A stretch of DNA of 59,169 nucleotides, taken from NCBI GenBank assembly GCA_946543085.1, contig CAMNLM010000003.1, positions 1-59,169 of the forward strand, in the 5' to 3' direction. Source of the DNA: an uncultured Clostridia bacterium (GTDB lineage: Bacteria > Bacillota > Clostridia > Christensenellales > Aristaeellaceae). The position numbers and the translations under genes were made by a program. This document shows positions 33,101 to 41,574 of the stretch, piece by piece (position 1 is the stretch's first letter; every line of letters starts with the position of its first letter). Under the pieces are notes generated by a model that did not search any database, was not told where the DNA came from, and saw only the letters and a list, made by a program, of their open reading frames with translations.

Positions 33101-34093
33101 ATGATTCTGAAACAGCCCCCCAAGCCCGGCAGCGTCTATGTCCCCTATGAGGAGCGCGAGGGCAACGAGTCCATTGTCTATTTCACCCGCGACCTGAGCC
33201 CCGAGGGCATCTGCAAGGTTTATGAGCGCGTGAACGCGATGATCGGCGGCAAGGTCGCCATCAAGCTGCACACCGGCGAGCCCCACGGCCCGAACATCAT
33301 CCCCAGCGCCTGGGTCAAGGTCTTCATGGAGAGGGAGCTGCCCGACGCGACGATCGTCGAGACCAACACCTTCTATGACGGCGACCGCTACACCACCGAG
33401 CAGCACCGCCGGACCCTGGAGGTCAACGGCTGGACCTCCTTCACCACCGTGGACATCACGGACGAGGAGGGCACCGTGATGCTGCCCGTGAAGGGCGGCA
33501 AGTGGTTCACCGAGATGAGCGTCGGCAGCCATCTGCCGAACTACGACTCCCTGGTGGCGCTGACCCACTTCAAGGGCCACACCATGGGCGGCTTCGGCGG
33601 CTCCAACAAGAACCTCGGCATCGGCTGCGCGGACGGCCGCATCGGCAAGGGCATGATTCACGCCAAGAACGGCGACGACTGGGGCGTGGTCGAGGAGGAG
33701 CTGATGGAGAAGATCTCCGAGTCCACCAAGGCGACCGTGGATTACTTCGGCAAGCACATCACCTTCGTGAACGTGCTGCGCAACATCTCCGTCTCCTGCG
33801 ACTGCGAGGGCGTGGACGCCGAGCCCGTCGTCACCCCGAACATCGGCATCCTGGCCTCCGTGGACATCCTCGCCGCCGACCAGGCCTCCGTCGACCTGCT
33901 GCACGCGCTGAAGGCCGAACACGGCAAGGCCATGCTGGAGCGCATCTCCAGCCGCCACGGCTACCGCCAGCTGAGCTACATGAAGGAGCTCGGCATGGGC
34001 AACGACAGGTACTTCCTGATCGATGTGGACAACGGTGACAGGCGCATCACCCCCGCGGACGCCGTGGAAGGCGTGGTGGACTTCCAGGGCTGA
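33101..34093 (+). CDS. DUF362-domain protein
   Basis: A 330-aa cytoplasmic protein whose whole length matches the DUF362 pattern as I know it: KVAIKLHTGEPHGPNIIPS at about 50, VETNTFYDG, an FKGHTMGGFGGSNKNLGIG core and repeated Cys (CADG, CDCEG) that could hold metal. Many DUF362 proteins carry a 2x[4Fe-4S] ferredoxin module, which is absent here. Function is unknown for the family. AGAAGGGAG precedes the ATG. It is monocistronic with its own promoter and terminator. Confidence 0.83.
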   Translation: MILKQPPKPGSVYVPYEEREGNESIVYFTRDLSPEGICKVYERVNAMIGGKVAIKLHTGEPHGPNIIPSAWVKVFMERELPDATIVETNTFYDGDRYTTEQHRRTLEVNGWTSFTTVDITDEEGTVMLPVKGGKWFTEMSVGSHLPNYDSLVALTHFKGHTMGGFGGSNKNLGIGCADGRIGKGMIHAKNGDDWGVVEEELMEKISESTKATVDYFGKHITFVNVLRNISVSCDCEGVDAEPVVTPNIGILASVDILAADQASVDLLHALKAEHGKAMLERISSRHGYRQLSYMKELGMGNDRYFLIDVDNGDRRITPADAVEGVVDFQG

Positions 34094-34118
34094 CTTTCTT
34101 GAAAAAAAAGTATAGAAA

Positions 34119-34158
34119 AACCGGCGTGGACGCTTCACGGCTCCACGCCGGTTCTTCG
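34119..34158. terminator. Terminator between convergent DUF362 and small-protein genes
   Basis: A 12-bp stem AACCGGCGTGGA / TCCACGCCGGTT, with A- and T-rich sequence on both sides, suits both directions. Confidence 0.8.
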
Positions 34159-34190
34159 TTCTGTTTGCCTTTGCCGCCCGGGCAGGATGC

Positions 34191-34367
34191 TTACGCCTGC
34201 TCTTCCGCGTCCGCGGACTGGGTCACGGCCCAGTAGAGCTTCATCTCGTCCTCATCGTTGGAGACGACGACGTCCTCCGCGGCGGTTTCCGCCGTCTGGA
34301 TCCTGTCCTCAGATTCCTCAATGGTTTCTTCAAGCAGCCTGGCTGCGCTCATTTCCTGATAGCTCAT
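34191..34367 (-). CDS. Small acidic protein, 58 aa, unknown
   Basis: A short open frame encoding 58 residues (MSYQEMSAARLLEE... ending SADAEEQA) with 17 Asp/Glu against 3 Lys/Arg, so very acidic and predicted mostly helical at the N-terminal half. No membrane segment. Support for coding: an AAAGGAG ribosome site nine bases before the ATG, its own TTGCGT-N16-TATAAT promoter (34462-34489) and a shared terminator just past the stop. I do not recognise the family. It is divergent from the binding-protein gene at 34688. Confidence 0.7.
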   Translation of the reverse strand: MSYQEMSAARLLEETIEESEDRIQTAETAAEDVVVSNDEDEMKLYWAVTQSADAEEQA

Positions 34368-34461
34368 GGTGATAAGCTCCTTTCCACATCTCTTCGCTCC
34401 CGGCGATCCGACGCCGCCGAAGACTTCTTTTCGCGCCTCGCTTTCCTCAGCGCGTGTCGGT

Positions 34462-34489
34462 ATTATACCGCACTTCCGGAGAAACGCAA
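34462..34489 (-). promoter_or_regulatory. Promoter of the small acidic protein gene
   Basis: Minus-strand TTGCGT and TATAAT separated by 16 bp, inside a GGTATTATACC palindrome. Confidence 0.6.
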
Positions 34490-34612
34490 TCGCCTGTTTG
34501 TCAGGCCGTATACCAGATTGGACAAATCGCGAAGAAAGTCACCGGTTTTACAGATGTTTTTTCTGGTATCGGAGACGAAGCTGCGTTCCCAGAAAATTCC
34601 TTCCTCCGCACC

Positions 34613-34641
34613 TTGACATCCTTGTCCCTGGCTGATAGAAT
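34613..34641 (+). promoter_or_regulatory. Promoter of the orphan binding-protein gene
   Basis: TTGACA (34613-34618), 17-bp spacer, TAGAAT (34636-34641). Between this and the divergent promoter at 34462-34489 I see nothing else of note. Confidence 0.72.
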
Positions 34642-34687
34642 CAAAATGAACGGTTGTTCACACATTCCAAAAGGAGGAAGCATACTT

Positions 34688-35482
34688 ATGAGCAAGCTGA
34701 TTCGTATCCTGTCCCTGGCTGTGGCCATTGTCCTGGCCGCCTCCTGCGCCCTGGCGGAGGGCGATCTCCTCAGCGCCATCAGGGAGCGCGGCACGCTGAT
34801 CATCGCCACCGAGGGCGACTGGGCGCCCTGGACCTATCACAACGAGGCCAACGAGCTGGTCGGCCTGGACATCGAGATCGGCAGGGCCGTCGCGGCCTAT
34901 CTCGGCGTGGAAGCGCAGTTCGAGGAGACCAGCTGGGACTCCATCCTTGCCGGCGTGGATTCCGGACGCTTTGACCTGGCCTGCAACGGCGTCGGCTATA
35001 CCGAGGAGCGCGCGAAGAAATATGACTTCAGCACGCCCTATGTCTACACCCACAAGGTGCTGGTCGTACGCTCGGACAACGACACGATCCACAGCTTTGA
35101 GGATCTGAAGGGCAAAAAGACCGCGAACACCGCTTCCAGCACCTACGCCGCCATCGCCGAGGCGTACGGCGCCACCGTGACCGGCGTGGACACCCTGGCG
35201 GACACCCTCCAGCTCGTGCTGCAGGGCCGCGTGGACGCGACCGTCAACTCCGAGGTCACCATCAACGACTACCTGAAGGAGCACCCCGAGGCTCCGCTGA
35301 AGGTCGTCGCAGAGAGCGAGGGCGATCCCGTCGCCATCCCGATCCGCAAGGTGCCCGAGGCGGAGAGTCTGCTCGCCGCTGTGAACGAGGCGCTGGAGGC
35401 CCTGCGCGCCGACGGGACGCTGAAGGCTATCTCGGAGAAGTATTTCGGCGGACTGGATCTGTCCGCGGCTCCGCAGGAATGA
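34688..35482 (+). CDS. Amino-acid ABC transporter substrate-binding protein (orphan)
   Basis: A 264-aa exported receptor of the SBP_bac_3 family: signal peptide to about residue 23 (ASCALA), then LLSAIRERGTLIIATEGDWAP, LVGLDIEIGRAVAAYLG and GVGYTEERAKKYDFSTPY, as in cystine/polar amino-acid binding proteins. There is a Cys in the signal region, but the LAASC context is not a standard lipobox. No permease or ATPase gene is adjacent, so it may share the transporter at 16-20 kb or another. AAAAGGAGG precedes the ATG. A strong terminator follows. Confidence 0.9.
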   Translation: MSKLIRILSLAVAIVLAASCALAEGDLLSAIRERGTLIIATEGDWAPWTYHNEANELVGLDIEIGRAVAAYLGVEAQFEETSWDSILAGVDSGRFDLACNGVGYTEERAKKYDFSTPYVYTHKVLVVRSDNDTIHSFEDLKGKKTANTASSTYAAIAEAYGATVTGVDTLADTLQLVLQGRVDATVNSEVTINDYLKEHPEAPLKVVAESEGDPVAIPIRKVPEAESLLAAVNEALEALRADGTLKAISEKYFGGLDLSAAPQE

Positions 35483-35491
35483 GAGAGTGAG

Positions 35492-35535
35492 CACACGAAA
35501 AAGCAGTCCGTGCAAACGGGCTGCTTTTTCGTGTG
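35492..35535 (+). terminator. Terminator after the orphan binding-protein gene
   Basis: A 15-bp stem CACACGAAAAAGCAG / CTGCTTTTTCGTGTG; the T-run sits within the 3' arm. Confidence 0.75.
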
Positions 35536-35760
35536 GGCCCCGCCCCCGACCCCTCTCCGCAGGCGGGGAGGGGAGTTTTCAGGTTGAGCCGGGGGACGCT
35601 TTCCACAGGAAAGCGTATCCGGGGCTACCGCCCATTCTTCGCTGAAAACTCCACACTGTGGAGTTTTCCGGGCGCTCAGAATCCCCGGACCCCCTCGAAA
35701 GGCGCTCCTGCGGAGGCTTTATCCGAACTCCCTGAAAGCGCTCCTGCGGAGGGCCTGTTT
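35536..35760. repeat. Composite intergenic repeat element
   Basis: Same module order as 9060-9345: GC hairpin (CTCCGCAGGCGGGGAG region), hairpin CGCTTTCC-ACA-GGAAAGCG, palindrome AAAACTCCACA/CTGTGGAGTTTT (35645-35667) within an about 80-bp block nearly identical to 9145-9225, and two cores (35702, 35742). Confidence 0.9.
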
Positions 35761-35791
35761 CCTGATCGCATCAGCCGGCGGTTCTCCGCCC

Positions 35792-36586
35792 TTATCCCAG
35801 CAGCATCCGGTCGTTGTCCAGCGCAGCGCCGCTGTTGCGCTCGAAGAGGCGCAGCAGGTCGTCGACCTTGAGCTGGGTTTTGGACTGGCTGTCGATGTCG
35901 GCGAGGATCTTCCCCTCGTTCATCATGATCGTGCGGTTGCCGTAGTGGAGGGCGTCCTTCATGTTGTGCGTCACCATCAGGGCGGTGAGGCCGTTGTCCC
36001 GCACGAGGCGGCGGGTCAGGTGCAGCACCTTGTGGGCCGTCTTCGGGTCGAGAGCGGCGGTGTGCTCGTCCAGGAGCAGCAGCTTCGGCTTCTCCAGGGT
36101 CGCCATCAGCAGGGTCAGCGCCTGGCGCTGGCCGCCGGAGAGCAGGCCCACGCGCACGGTCAGCCGGTCCTCCAGGCCGAGGTCGAGCATCTTGAGCAGC
36201 TCATGGTAGCGCTCGCGGCCGGCCTTGGTCACGCCGCGCCGCAGTCCGCGCGGCTTGCCGCGCCGCTCGGCCAGAGCGAGGTTCTCCTCGATGGTCATGT
36301 TGGCGGCGGTGCCGGTCATCGGGTCCTGGAACACGCGGCCCAGCAGCGGGGCGCGCTGGTGCTCGCTCAGGCCGCTGATGTCCGTGCCGTCCATCAGGAT
36401 CATGCCGCTGTCCACCGGCCACACGCCGGCCACCGCGTTCAGCATGGTGGATTTGCCCGCGCCGTTGCCGCCGATCACGGTCACGAAGTCGCCGTCGTTC
36501 AGCGTGAGGTTCACGCCGTTGAGCGCGTGCTTCTCATTGATGGTGCCGGGGTTGAAGGTCTTGTAGATATTCTTGATCTCAAGCAT
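35792..36586 (-). CDS. ABC transporter ATP-binding protein (COG1101/TrpZ type)
   Basis: A 264-aa ATPase with Walker A GGNGAGKST, signature LSGGQRQA, Walker B LLLLDEH (His in place of the common Pro, frequent in this group) and switch His in MVTHNMKDA. It pairs with the permease just upstream (8-bp overlap) and the binding protein at 37853. The set resembles the TrpXYZ/COG2984 systems of Bacillota that import tryptophan, tyrosine or related compounds. ATG 36586 has GGAGGAGG upstream. The product is normal length. Confidence 0.9.
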   Translation of the reverse strand: MLEIKNIYKTFNPGTINEKHALNGVNLTLNDGDFVTVIGGNGAGKSTMLNAVAGVWPVDSGMILMDGTDISGLSEHQRAPLLGRVFQDPMTGTAANMTIEENLALAERRGKPRGLRRGVTKAGRERYHELLKMLDLGLEDRLTVRVGLLSGGQRQALTLLMATLEKPKLLLLDEHTAALDPKTAHKVLHLTRRLVRDNGLTALMVTHNMKDALHYGNRTIMMNEGKILADIDSQSKTQLKVDDLLRLFERNSGAALDNDRMLLG

Positions 36587-37559
36587 GGGGAGCCTCCTCC
36601 CGCTGGAGCTTCGCATTCTTCTTCGCCAGGTGCCGGAAGGAATTCTTGCTGTGATCCTTCAGGTACGGCACGGCCAGGAACACGGCCACCACCACGGCGG
36701 TGAGCAGCTTCATGTCGTCGGCGGGGAACTTCAGCCAGATGACGAAGACGTAGACCAGATAGTACACAATCGCGCCGACCACCACGAACACGAGCTGCAG
36801 CAGCAGGTTGAAGCGCTTGCGCAGGAAGGCCTGCCCCAGCACCTCGCCGATGATGACCGCGGCCAGGCCGATGACGATCGCGCCACGGCCCATGTTGACG
36901 TCCGCGTAGCCCTGGAACTGACTGAGGATGCCGCCGGAGAGGCCCACCAGGCCGTCGCCGAGGGCGAGGCCGATGACCTTCATGCGGTTGGTGTTGATGC
37001 CCTGGGCGCGGGCCATCTTCTCATTCGCGCCGGTGGCCCGCAGGGCGGAGCCGTGCTGGGTGCCGAGATACCAGTGGATGATGGCGATCATGGCCGCGCA
37101 GCACAGCGCGGAGATCAGGATGGTGCGGCTGAGCAGGCGCACGTTGTTCGTGAAATAGAAGCTCACCTTCGCCACGTTGACGGACTGGTTCGCCTTGCCC
37201 ATGATGTTCAGGTTGATGGAATAGAGCGAAATCTGCGTCAGGATGCCGGCGAGGATGTCGGGTATGCCGAGCATCGTGTGGAGGAGGCCCGTCACCATGC
37301 CCGCCGTCGCCCCCGCCAGGCAGGACATGAGCAGCGCCGCCTGCGGATTCCAGCCGCTGAGCACCAGCATGATGCACACCGCGCCGCCCGTGGCGAAGGA
37401 GCCGTCCACGGTCATATCGGCGATGTTCAGCATACGGAAGGTCATGAAAACGCCCAGGGCCATGATGCCCCAGATCAGTCCCTGCGCGATGCCGCCGGGG
37501 CATGCGCGGAGCAGGGCGGCCGGCTTCAGCGCGCCGAAGTAGGTGAGAATGGCTTCCAT
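36579..37559 (-). CDS. ABC transporter permease (COG4120/TrpY type)
   Basis: A 326-aa membrane subunit related to branched-chain amino-acid permeases, with about nine helices. The segments GIAQGLIWGIMALGVFMTFR, the DMTVDGSFATGG loop and LGDGLVGLSGGILSQFQGYAD mark the COG4120 family. Its stop overlaps the ATPase start by 8 bp, so translation is coupled. The binding-protein gene lies 293 bp upstream, with a repeat block and terminator-like hairpin between. Confidence 0.9.
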   Translation of the reverse strand: MEAILTYFGALKPAALLRACPGGIAQGLIWGIMALGVFMTFRMLNIADMTVDGSFATGGAVCIMLVLSGWNPQAALLMSCLAGATAGMVTGLLHTMLGIPDILAGILTQISLYSINLNIMGKANQSVNVAKVSFYFTNNVRLLSRTILISALCCAAMIAIIHWYLGTQHGSALRATGANEKMARAQGINTNRMKVIGLALGDGLVGLSGGILSQFQGYADVNMGRGAIVIGLAAVIIGEVLGQAFLRKRFNLLLQLVFVVVGAIVYYLVYVFVIWLKFPADDMKLLTAVVVAVFLAVPYLKDHSKNSFRHLAKKNAKLQREEAPHA

Positions 37560-37624
37560 TCCGGTTCCTCCAGTAGGGTTCTATAGCATCCCTTTTCCAT
37601 GCTTCCTTAACCAGGAAGGCGGGC

Positions 37625-37775
37625 GAAGGGTTGTCAGGGGCGATCGCAAAGCCCCTGACCCGCGCCCGCAGGCGTGGAACGCTTGCCGATCGCAAAGGCC
37701 AACCCCTCAGTCATCGCTGGCGCGATGACAGCTCCCCTCATAGGGGAGCCAAGCTGTAACCAGTCCGGCGAGAGG
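37625..37775. repeat. Intergenic repeat modules in the ABC operon gap
   Basis: GGGGCGATCGCAAAGCCCC, CGCGCC-CGCA-GGCGTG hairpin, a second GATCGCAAAGGCC, and GCTCCCCTCATAGGGGAGCC followed by AAGCTGT. The last hairpin resembles CTCTCCCAGTGGGAGAGCC near 56466. As at 17-18 kb, the block lies between binding protein and permease genes. Confidence 0.8.
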
Positions 37776-37796
37776 ATCGTTAGATCAAGAATAAGG

Positions 37797-37836
37797 AAAA
37801 TCCCGGCAAGGGAACGATGCCATTGCCGGGGTTTTG
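37797..37836 (-). terminator. Hairpin terminator/attenuator after the binding-protein gene
   Basis: Stem AAAATCCCGGCAA / TTGCCGGGGTTTT just past the stop codon of the binding-protein gene, with T-rich arms in both directions. It probably limits read-through into the permease and ATPase genes. Confidence 0.7.
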
Positions 37837-37852
37837 CCGTCAGGGGCAAACG

Positions 37853-38830
37853 TCACGGTGCCGTGAAGGCGTTGTACCCCTCGGGAATCTCAAATCCGAT
37901 GGCCGCGGCATAGTCGGGATTGTACTCCTTCACCGGGTTGGCGGAGTAGGCGATGGGCATCGCGCCGACGTCCGCGCCGTTGGCCAGGATCTCATAGGCC
38001 TGAGCGCCGGCCAGCGCGCCGATGTCGTAGTAGCTGATGGAGACGGTGGCCAGGCCGCCGGCGGCCATCATGTTCTCCTCGCCGCAGATCACCGGCACGC
38101 CCTGGGGCATGGTGATGTTGGCGATGATGGTCATATTGGAGGCGGCGGTGTTGTCGGTGGGGATGTAGAAGGCGTCGGCCTCATCCGCGGCGGCGGTCAC
38201 CACGGCCTGGATGTCGTTGGAGTCCGCGAAGGTGTACACCGTGCACTTCACGTCGGGAGCCGTGGCCGCCATGGCGGCGATGAACTGATCGGACTGCAGC
38301 ACGGAGTTGGCCTCCGCGGAGCAGTACACGATGGAGACGTTCTTCACCTCGGGCACCAGCTCCAGCACCATGTCCACGTAGAGCTGGGCGTTCACGCCGT
38401 CGGAGGCGCCGCTGGCGTTGATGCCGGTGCCGACAGAGGCGTCCATCTCGGGATCGGCCAGGGCGGTGGCATAGTCGGTCACGGAGGTGCCGAGGATCGG
38501 GATGGTATCGGTCGCGGAGACGCAGGCCTGCAGGGCGGGCGTCGCGTTGGCCATGATCAGATCATATTCGTTGTTCACAAAGCCGATGGCGATGGTCGAG
38601 CAGCTCGCGGTGTCGCCGGAAGCGTTCTGATAATCAAAGACCACGGAGTCACCGTTGGCCTCGAGCTTGGTCTTCAGGGTTTCCTGGAAGCCCTTGGTGG
38701 CAGCGTCCAGCGCAGCGTGCTGCACCAGCTGCAGAATACCGACGTTATAGGTCTTGCCCTCGGCCATCGCGGACACGCCGCATACCGTCAGCAGGCACAC
38801 ACACAGTGCCGCCGCGATCCATTTCTTCAT
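37853..38830 (-). CDS. ABC transporter substrate-binding protein (TrpX/COG2984 type)
   Basis: A 325-aa exported receptor. A signal peptide (about 1-23, ending SAMA) precedes a type I binding fold: VGILQLVQHAALDAATKGFQ, PILGTSVTDYATA, NVSIVYCSAEANS and FYIPTDNTAASN are hallmarks of the family, whose known ligands include tryptophan and tyrosine. No proper lipobox (the Cys is preceded by LTV). ATG 38830 has GAAGGAGG upstream. A TTGACA-N17-TAAGAT promoter lies at 38885-38913. Confidence 0.9.
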   Translation of the reverse strand: MKKWIAAALCVCLLTVCGVSAMAEGKTYNVGILQLVQHAALDAATKGFQETLKTKLEANGDSVVFDYQNASGDTASCSTIAIGFVNNEYDLIMANATPALQACVSATDTIPILGTSVTDYATALADPEMDASVGTGINASGASDGVNAQLYVDMVLELVPEVKNVSIVYCSAEANSVLQSDQFIAAMAATAPDVKCTVYTFADSNDIQAVVTAAADEADAFYIPTDNTAASNMTIIANITMPQGVPVICGEENMMAAGGLATVSISYYDIGALAGAQAYEILANGADVGAMPIAYSANPVKEYNPDYAAAIGFEIPEGYNAFTAP

Positions 38831-38884
38831 AAGTGTTTCCTCCTTCATCAACTGCCCGTGGGAAAGTCCACGTTCTGCAGGAAA

Positions 38885-38913
38885 ATCTTATCGCAGGGGA
38901 AAGAGGCTGTCAA
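38885..38913 (-). promoter_or_regulatory. Promoter of the TrpX-type ABC operon
   Basis: Minus-strand TTGACA and TAAGAT separated by 17 bp, 55 bp upstream of the start codon. Confidence 0.7.
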
Positions 38914-39009
38914 GCGCGTCGACTGGAAGAAACAAAAAGAATACATCTGCCGCGGCCGGTAAAGGCCGAAAACGGAAGAAACCGGGGGAAAACACCGCTC
39001 CCTCCCCGA

Positions 39010-39038
39010 TTGTCCGGCGGCGCGTTCTGTGGTATACT
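39010..39038 (+). promoter_or_regulatory. Promoter of the CCG-domain protein gene
   Basis: TTGTCC (39010-39015), 17-bp spacer, TATACT (39033-39038). Confidence 0.6.
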
Positions 39039-39083
39039 GCTCTCAGCAACCCATAGTAATACAGGAACGGACAGGAGGCCGCC

Positions 39084-39719
39084 ATGAAGACTTACTTTGC
39101 CCCGGGCTGCGCGCTGCGGGCCTACAAGCCTCATCTCATCGCCCGCATGGCCGCGTACCTCACACAGGCTGGCCTCATCGACGGCGTCTATGAGACCTGC
39201 TGCAAGGAGGAGCAGCGCTTCGGGGAGGAGACGCTGCTGATCGTCTGCTGCCCCGGCTGCGCCCACAAGTTCTCGGCATTCCCGAACGTGCGCGTCGTGT
39301 CGCTGTGGAAGACCCTGCTGGAGACGGATTTCCCACTGCCGGATTATGGCGGCCGGGCGATGGCGATCCACGACGCGTGCCACGCGAGGCAGCGCCATTC
39401 CGCCGAGATGCAGGATTCCGCCCGGGCGCTGTGCGCGCGGATGGGCCTCCGCCTGCTGGAGCCGGAAAAGACCCGCGACGAGACGCCCTGCTGCGGCGGC
39501 AGCGCGACAAGCATTCCCGAGCGGAAGCGGATGGCAAACGAGCGCGCGGCGAGCCTCCCGGCGCGGGACGTCGTCCTCTACTGCACCGGCTGCGTCCGGT
39601 CGTTCAGCGTGACGCCGGTTCGCCCGCACCACCTGCTGGATCTCCTCTATGAGGAGGAGACGGAGGGTCTGACGCTGAAGGTGCCGGACGCTGGGACGCA
39701 GGGGAATGCGGGAAAGTAA
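39084..39719 (+). CDS. Cysteine-rich CCG-domain (heterodisulfide reductase-related) protein
   Basis: A 211-aa cytoplasmic protein with several cysteine clusters: APGC near the start, CCPGC, DACH, TPCCGGSAT and YCTGC. They match the two CCG half-sites of the HdrB/GlpC/LutA-type cysteine-rich domain, which binds an iron-sulfur centre in electron-transfer or oxidoreductase complexes. It is short and lacks the N-terminal ferredoxin domain of GlpC-like proteins, so a partner is expected but none is adjacent. ACAGGAGG precedes the ATG. Confidence 0.8.
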   Translation: MKTYFAPGCALRAYKPHLIARMAAYLTQAGLIDGVYETCCKEEQRFGEETLLIVCCPGCAHKFSAFPNVRVVSLWKTLLETDFPLPDYGGRAMAIHDACHARQRHSAEMQDSARALCARMGLRLLEPEKTRDETPCCGGSATSIPERKRMANERAASLPARDVVLYCTGCVRSFSVTPVRPHHLLDLLYEEETEGLTLKVPDAGTQGNAGK

Positions 39720-40014
39720 AGCGCTGGAAAGCAACCGCATCCGCCTCCGCCGCTCCCGCCGCGCGGATCAGGGGCTGAACAGCCGGCGGGCTCTCTGCCC
39801 GCTTCACAGATCATAACAGCCATCGTCACTCTGCAGCTCCATATCGCATCAGGGGCGGCCCGGTCCATCGCGGCCGCCTTTTCGCGTCCGCAAAAATTAC
39901 AAAGATGACAGGCGGAAAACGGGCCTTCGGATCGTTTTATCATCGGACGCCCAGCCGCCCTGTTTACACCTGGGTCACAGTTTCGGAACATCCGTAACAA
40001 CTCGGGCCGTTTTC
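39720..40014. other. Intergenic region with a terminator-like hairpin
   Basis: No gene was found. GGCGGCCCGGTCCATCGCGG followed by CCGCCTTTTCG (about 39855-39887) looks like the terminator of the CCG-protein gene. The right part leads into the promoter at 40015. Confidence 0.5.
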
Positions 40015-40043
40015 TTTACAGGGAAACGGCGGGCGGGTATACT
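40015..40043 (+). promoter_or_regulatory. Promoter of the peptidoglycan-binding protein gene
   Basis: TTTACA (40015-40020), 17-bp spacer, TATACT (40038-40043). Confidence 0.65.
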
Positions 40044-40090
40044 TGAGACAGGGGGAATCCCCGATTCCCGGCACAGAGGAGGTGTGTCCT

Positions 40091-41527
40091 GTGTGTTTCT
40101 TCAAGCCTTCGCAGACCGGGCGGCGCGCGCTCACGGCCTGGCTGCTGATTCTTGCCATTCTCCTGACCTGCACCGCGCCGGCGGCCCTGGCGGACGACAG
40201 CCGCCTGAAATACGGCGACAGGAGCGCCGCGGTCACCGACCTGCAGAACGCCTTAAAATCCCTTAGCTATAAGATCGGCACGGTGGACGGCAAATTCGGC
40301 GCGTACACGGAGAACGCCGTGCGCAAGTTCCAAAAGTCCCACGGGCTCAAGGTGGACGGCATCGCCGGCGCGCAGACGCAGTCCGCGATCTACGCCGCCG
40401 CGAAGGGCAAGACGGTTTCGTCCTCGTCTTCCGCATCCGCCGCGTCCACGGCTTCCGCGTCAGCCGCCGTCTCCACGACGACCGCCGGCCTTGCGAATTA
40501 CTTCGCGGGCGACTACTCGACCATCGAGTTCGGCCAGAAGGGCGCGCGGGTGACGCACCTGCAGAACGCCCTGAAGACCCTCGGATACAGCCTGAGCGCG
40601 GACGGCTCCTTCGGCGTCGGCACGGCGAGCGCGGTCACCGCCTTCCAGCGCGCCCAGAAGCTGACCGCGGACGGCAAGGCCGGCAAGAAGACCCTCCAGG
40701 CGATCGAGCGCGCCCTCGCCGGCGCGAGCAGGGCCGCCCTGGCCGTGACGGCCTCTTCGTCCTCCTCCGCGTCGTCCGCCTCGTCCGCGTCCTCATCCTC
40801 CGCGCCGAAGGGCACCCTGCGGCCCGGCGACTCGGGCTCCGCGGTCTCCAGCCTCCAGCAGCGCCTGAAAGCGCTCGGCTGGTACAGCGGCTCGGTCGAC
40901 GGCAAGTACGGCACGGGCACCACCGCGGCCGTGCTGGCCTTCCAGCGCCAGTCCTCCCTCACGGCGGACGGCATCGCGGGCAGCAAAACCCTCTCGAAGC
41001 TCTTTGCCTCCAGCGCGGCGACGGCCACCGGCTCCGCGGCCGCGGCCTCGTCTTCTTCCTCTTCCTCCACGTCTTCCGCGTCCGTCAGCGTCGGCCAGGT
41101 CCGCCTGCTGCACTGGTATAACGACGTGAAGCCTTCCCTGCGCTCGGGCCAGCGCATCACGGTCTATGAGCCGAGGAGCGGCATCAGCTGGACGCTGCGC
41201 ATCCTCTCCCTGGGCCGCCACGCGGACGCCGAGCCGGCCACCGCGGAGGACACCGCGAACATGCTGCGGGCCTTCGGCGGGGTGAACACCTGGTCGCAGA
41301 AGGCCGTCTACGTCCGCCTGCCCAGCGGCGTGTGGACCCTCGCCTCCACCCACGACATGCCGCACCTGACCGGCTCTGTGAAGGACAACAATTTCAACGG
41401 CCACTTGTGCGTCCACTTCCTGCGCGACATGGCCGAGGCCCAGAAGAACGACCCCAACTACGGCGTGAGCAACCAGAACACCATCCGCGCCGCCTGGAAA
41501 GCCCTCACCGGCGAGACGGTGAACTGA
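40091..41527 (+). CDS. Secreted protein with three peptidoglycan-binding domains
   Basis: A 478-aa exported wall-binding protein. After a signal peptide (about 1-35, ending ALA) come three PG_binding_1 modules at about 40-95, 150-205 and 255-310 ([17 protein letters not shown] / [16 protein letters not shown]; the others similar), joined by Ser/Ala linkers. The C-terminal 140 residues ([20 protein letters not shown], then HDMPHLTG and [12 protein letters not shown]) form a conserved domain with His/Cys that could be catalytic. I chose GTG 40091 because GAGGAGG lies eight bases upstream; the longest frame starts at the promoter. Role: wall remodelling or anchoring, inferred. Confidence 0.85.
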   Translation: MCFFKPSQTGRRALTAWLLILAILLTCTAPAALADDSRLKYGDRSAAVTDLQNALKSLSYKIGTVDGKFGAYTENAVRKFQKSHGLKVDGIAGAQTQSAIYAAAKGKTVSSSSSASAASTASASAAVSTTTAGLANYFAGDYSTIEFGQKGARVTHLQNALKTLGYSLSADGSFGVGTASAVTAFQRAQKLTADGKAGKKTLQAIERALAGASRAALAVTASSSSSASSASSASSSSAPKGTLRPGDSGSAVSSLQQRLKALGWYSGSVDGKYGTGTTAAVLAFQRQSSLTADGIAGSKTLSKLFASSAATATGSAAAASSSSSSSTSSASVSVGQVRLLHWYNDVKPSLRSGQRITVYEPRSGISWTLRILSLGRHADAEPATAEDTANMLRAFGGVNTWSQKAVYVRLPSGVWTLASTHDMPHLTGSVKDNNFNGHLCVHFLRDMAEAQKNDPNYGVSNQNTIRAAWKALTGETVN

Positions 41528-41574
41528 GACAGGCGGTTCGCGCACCGAGCATCCGATTGAATACCGAGGCCATC

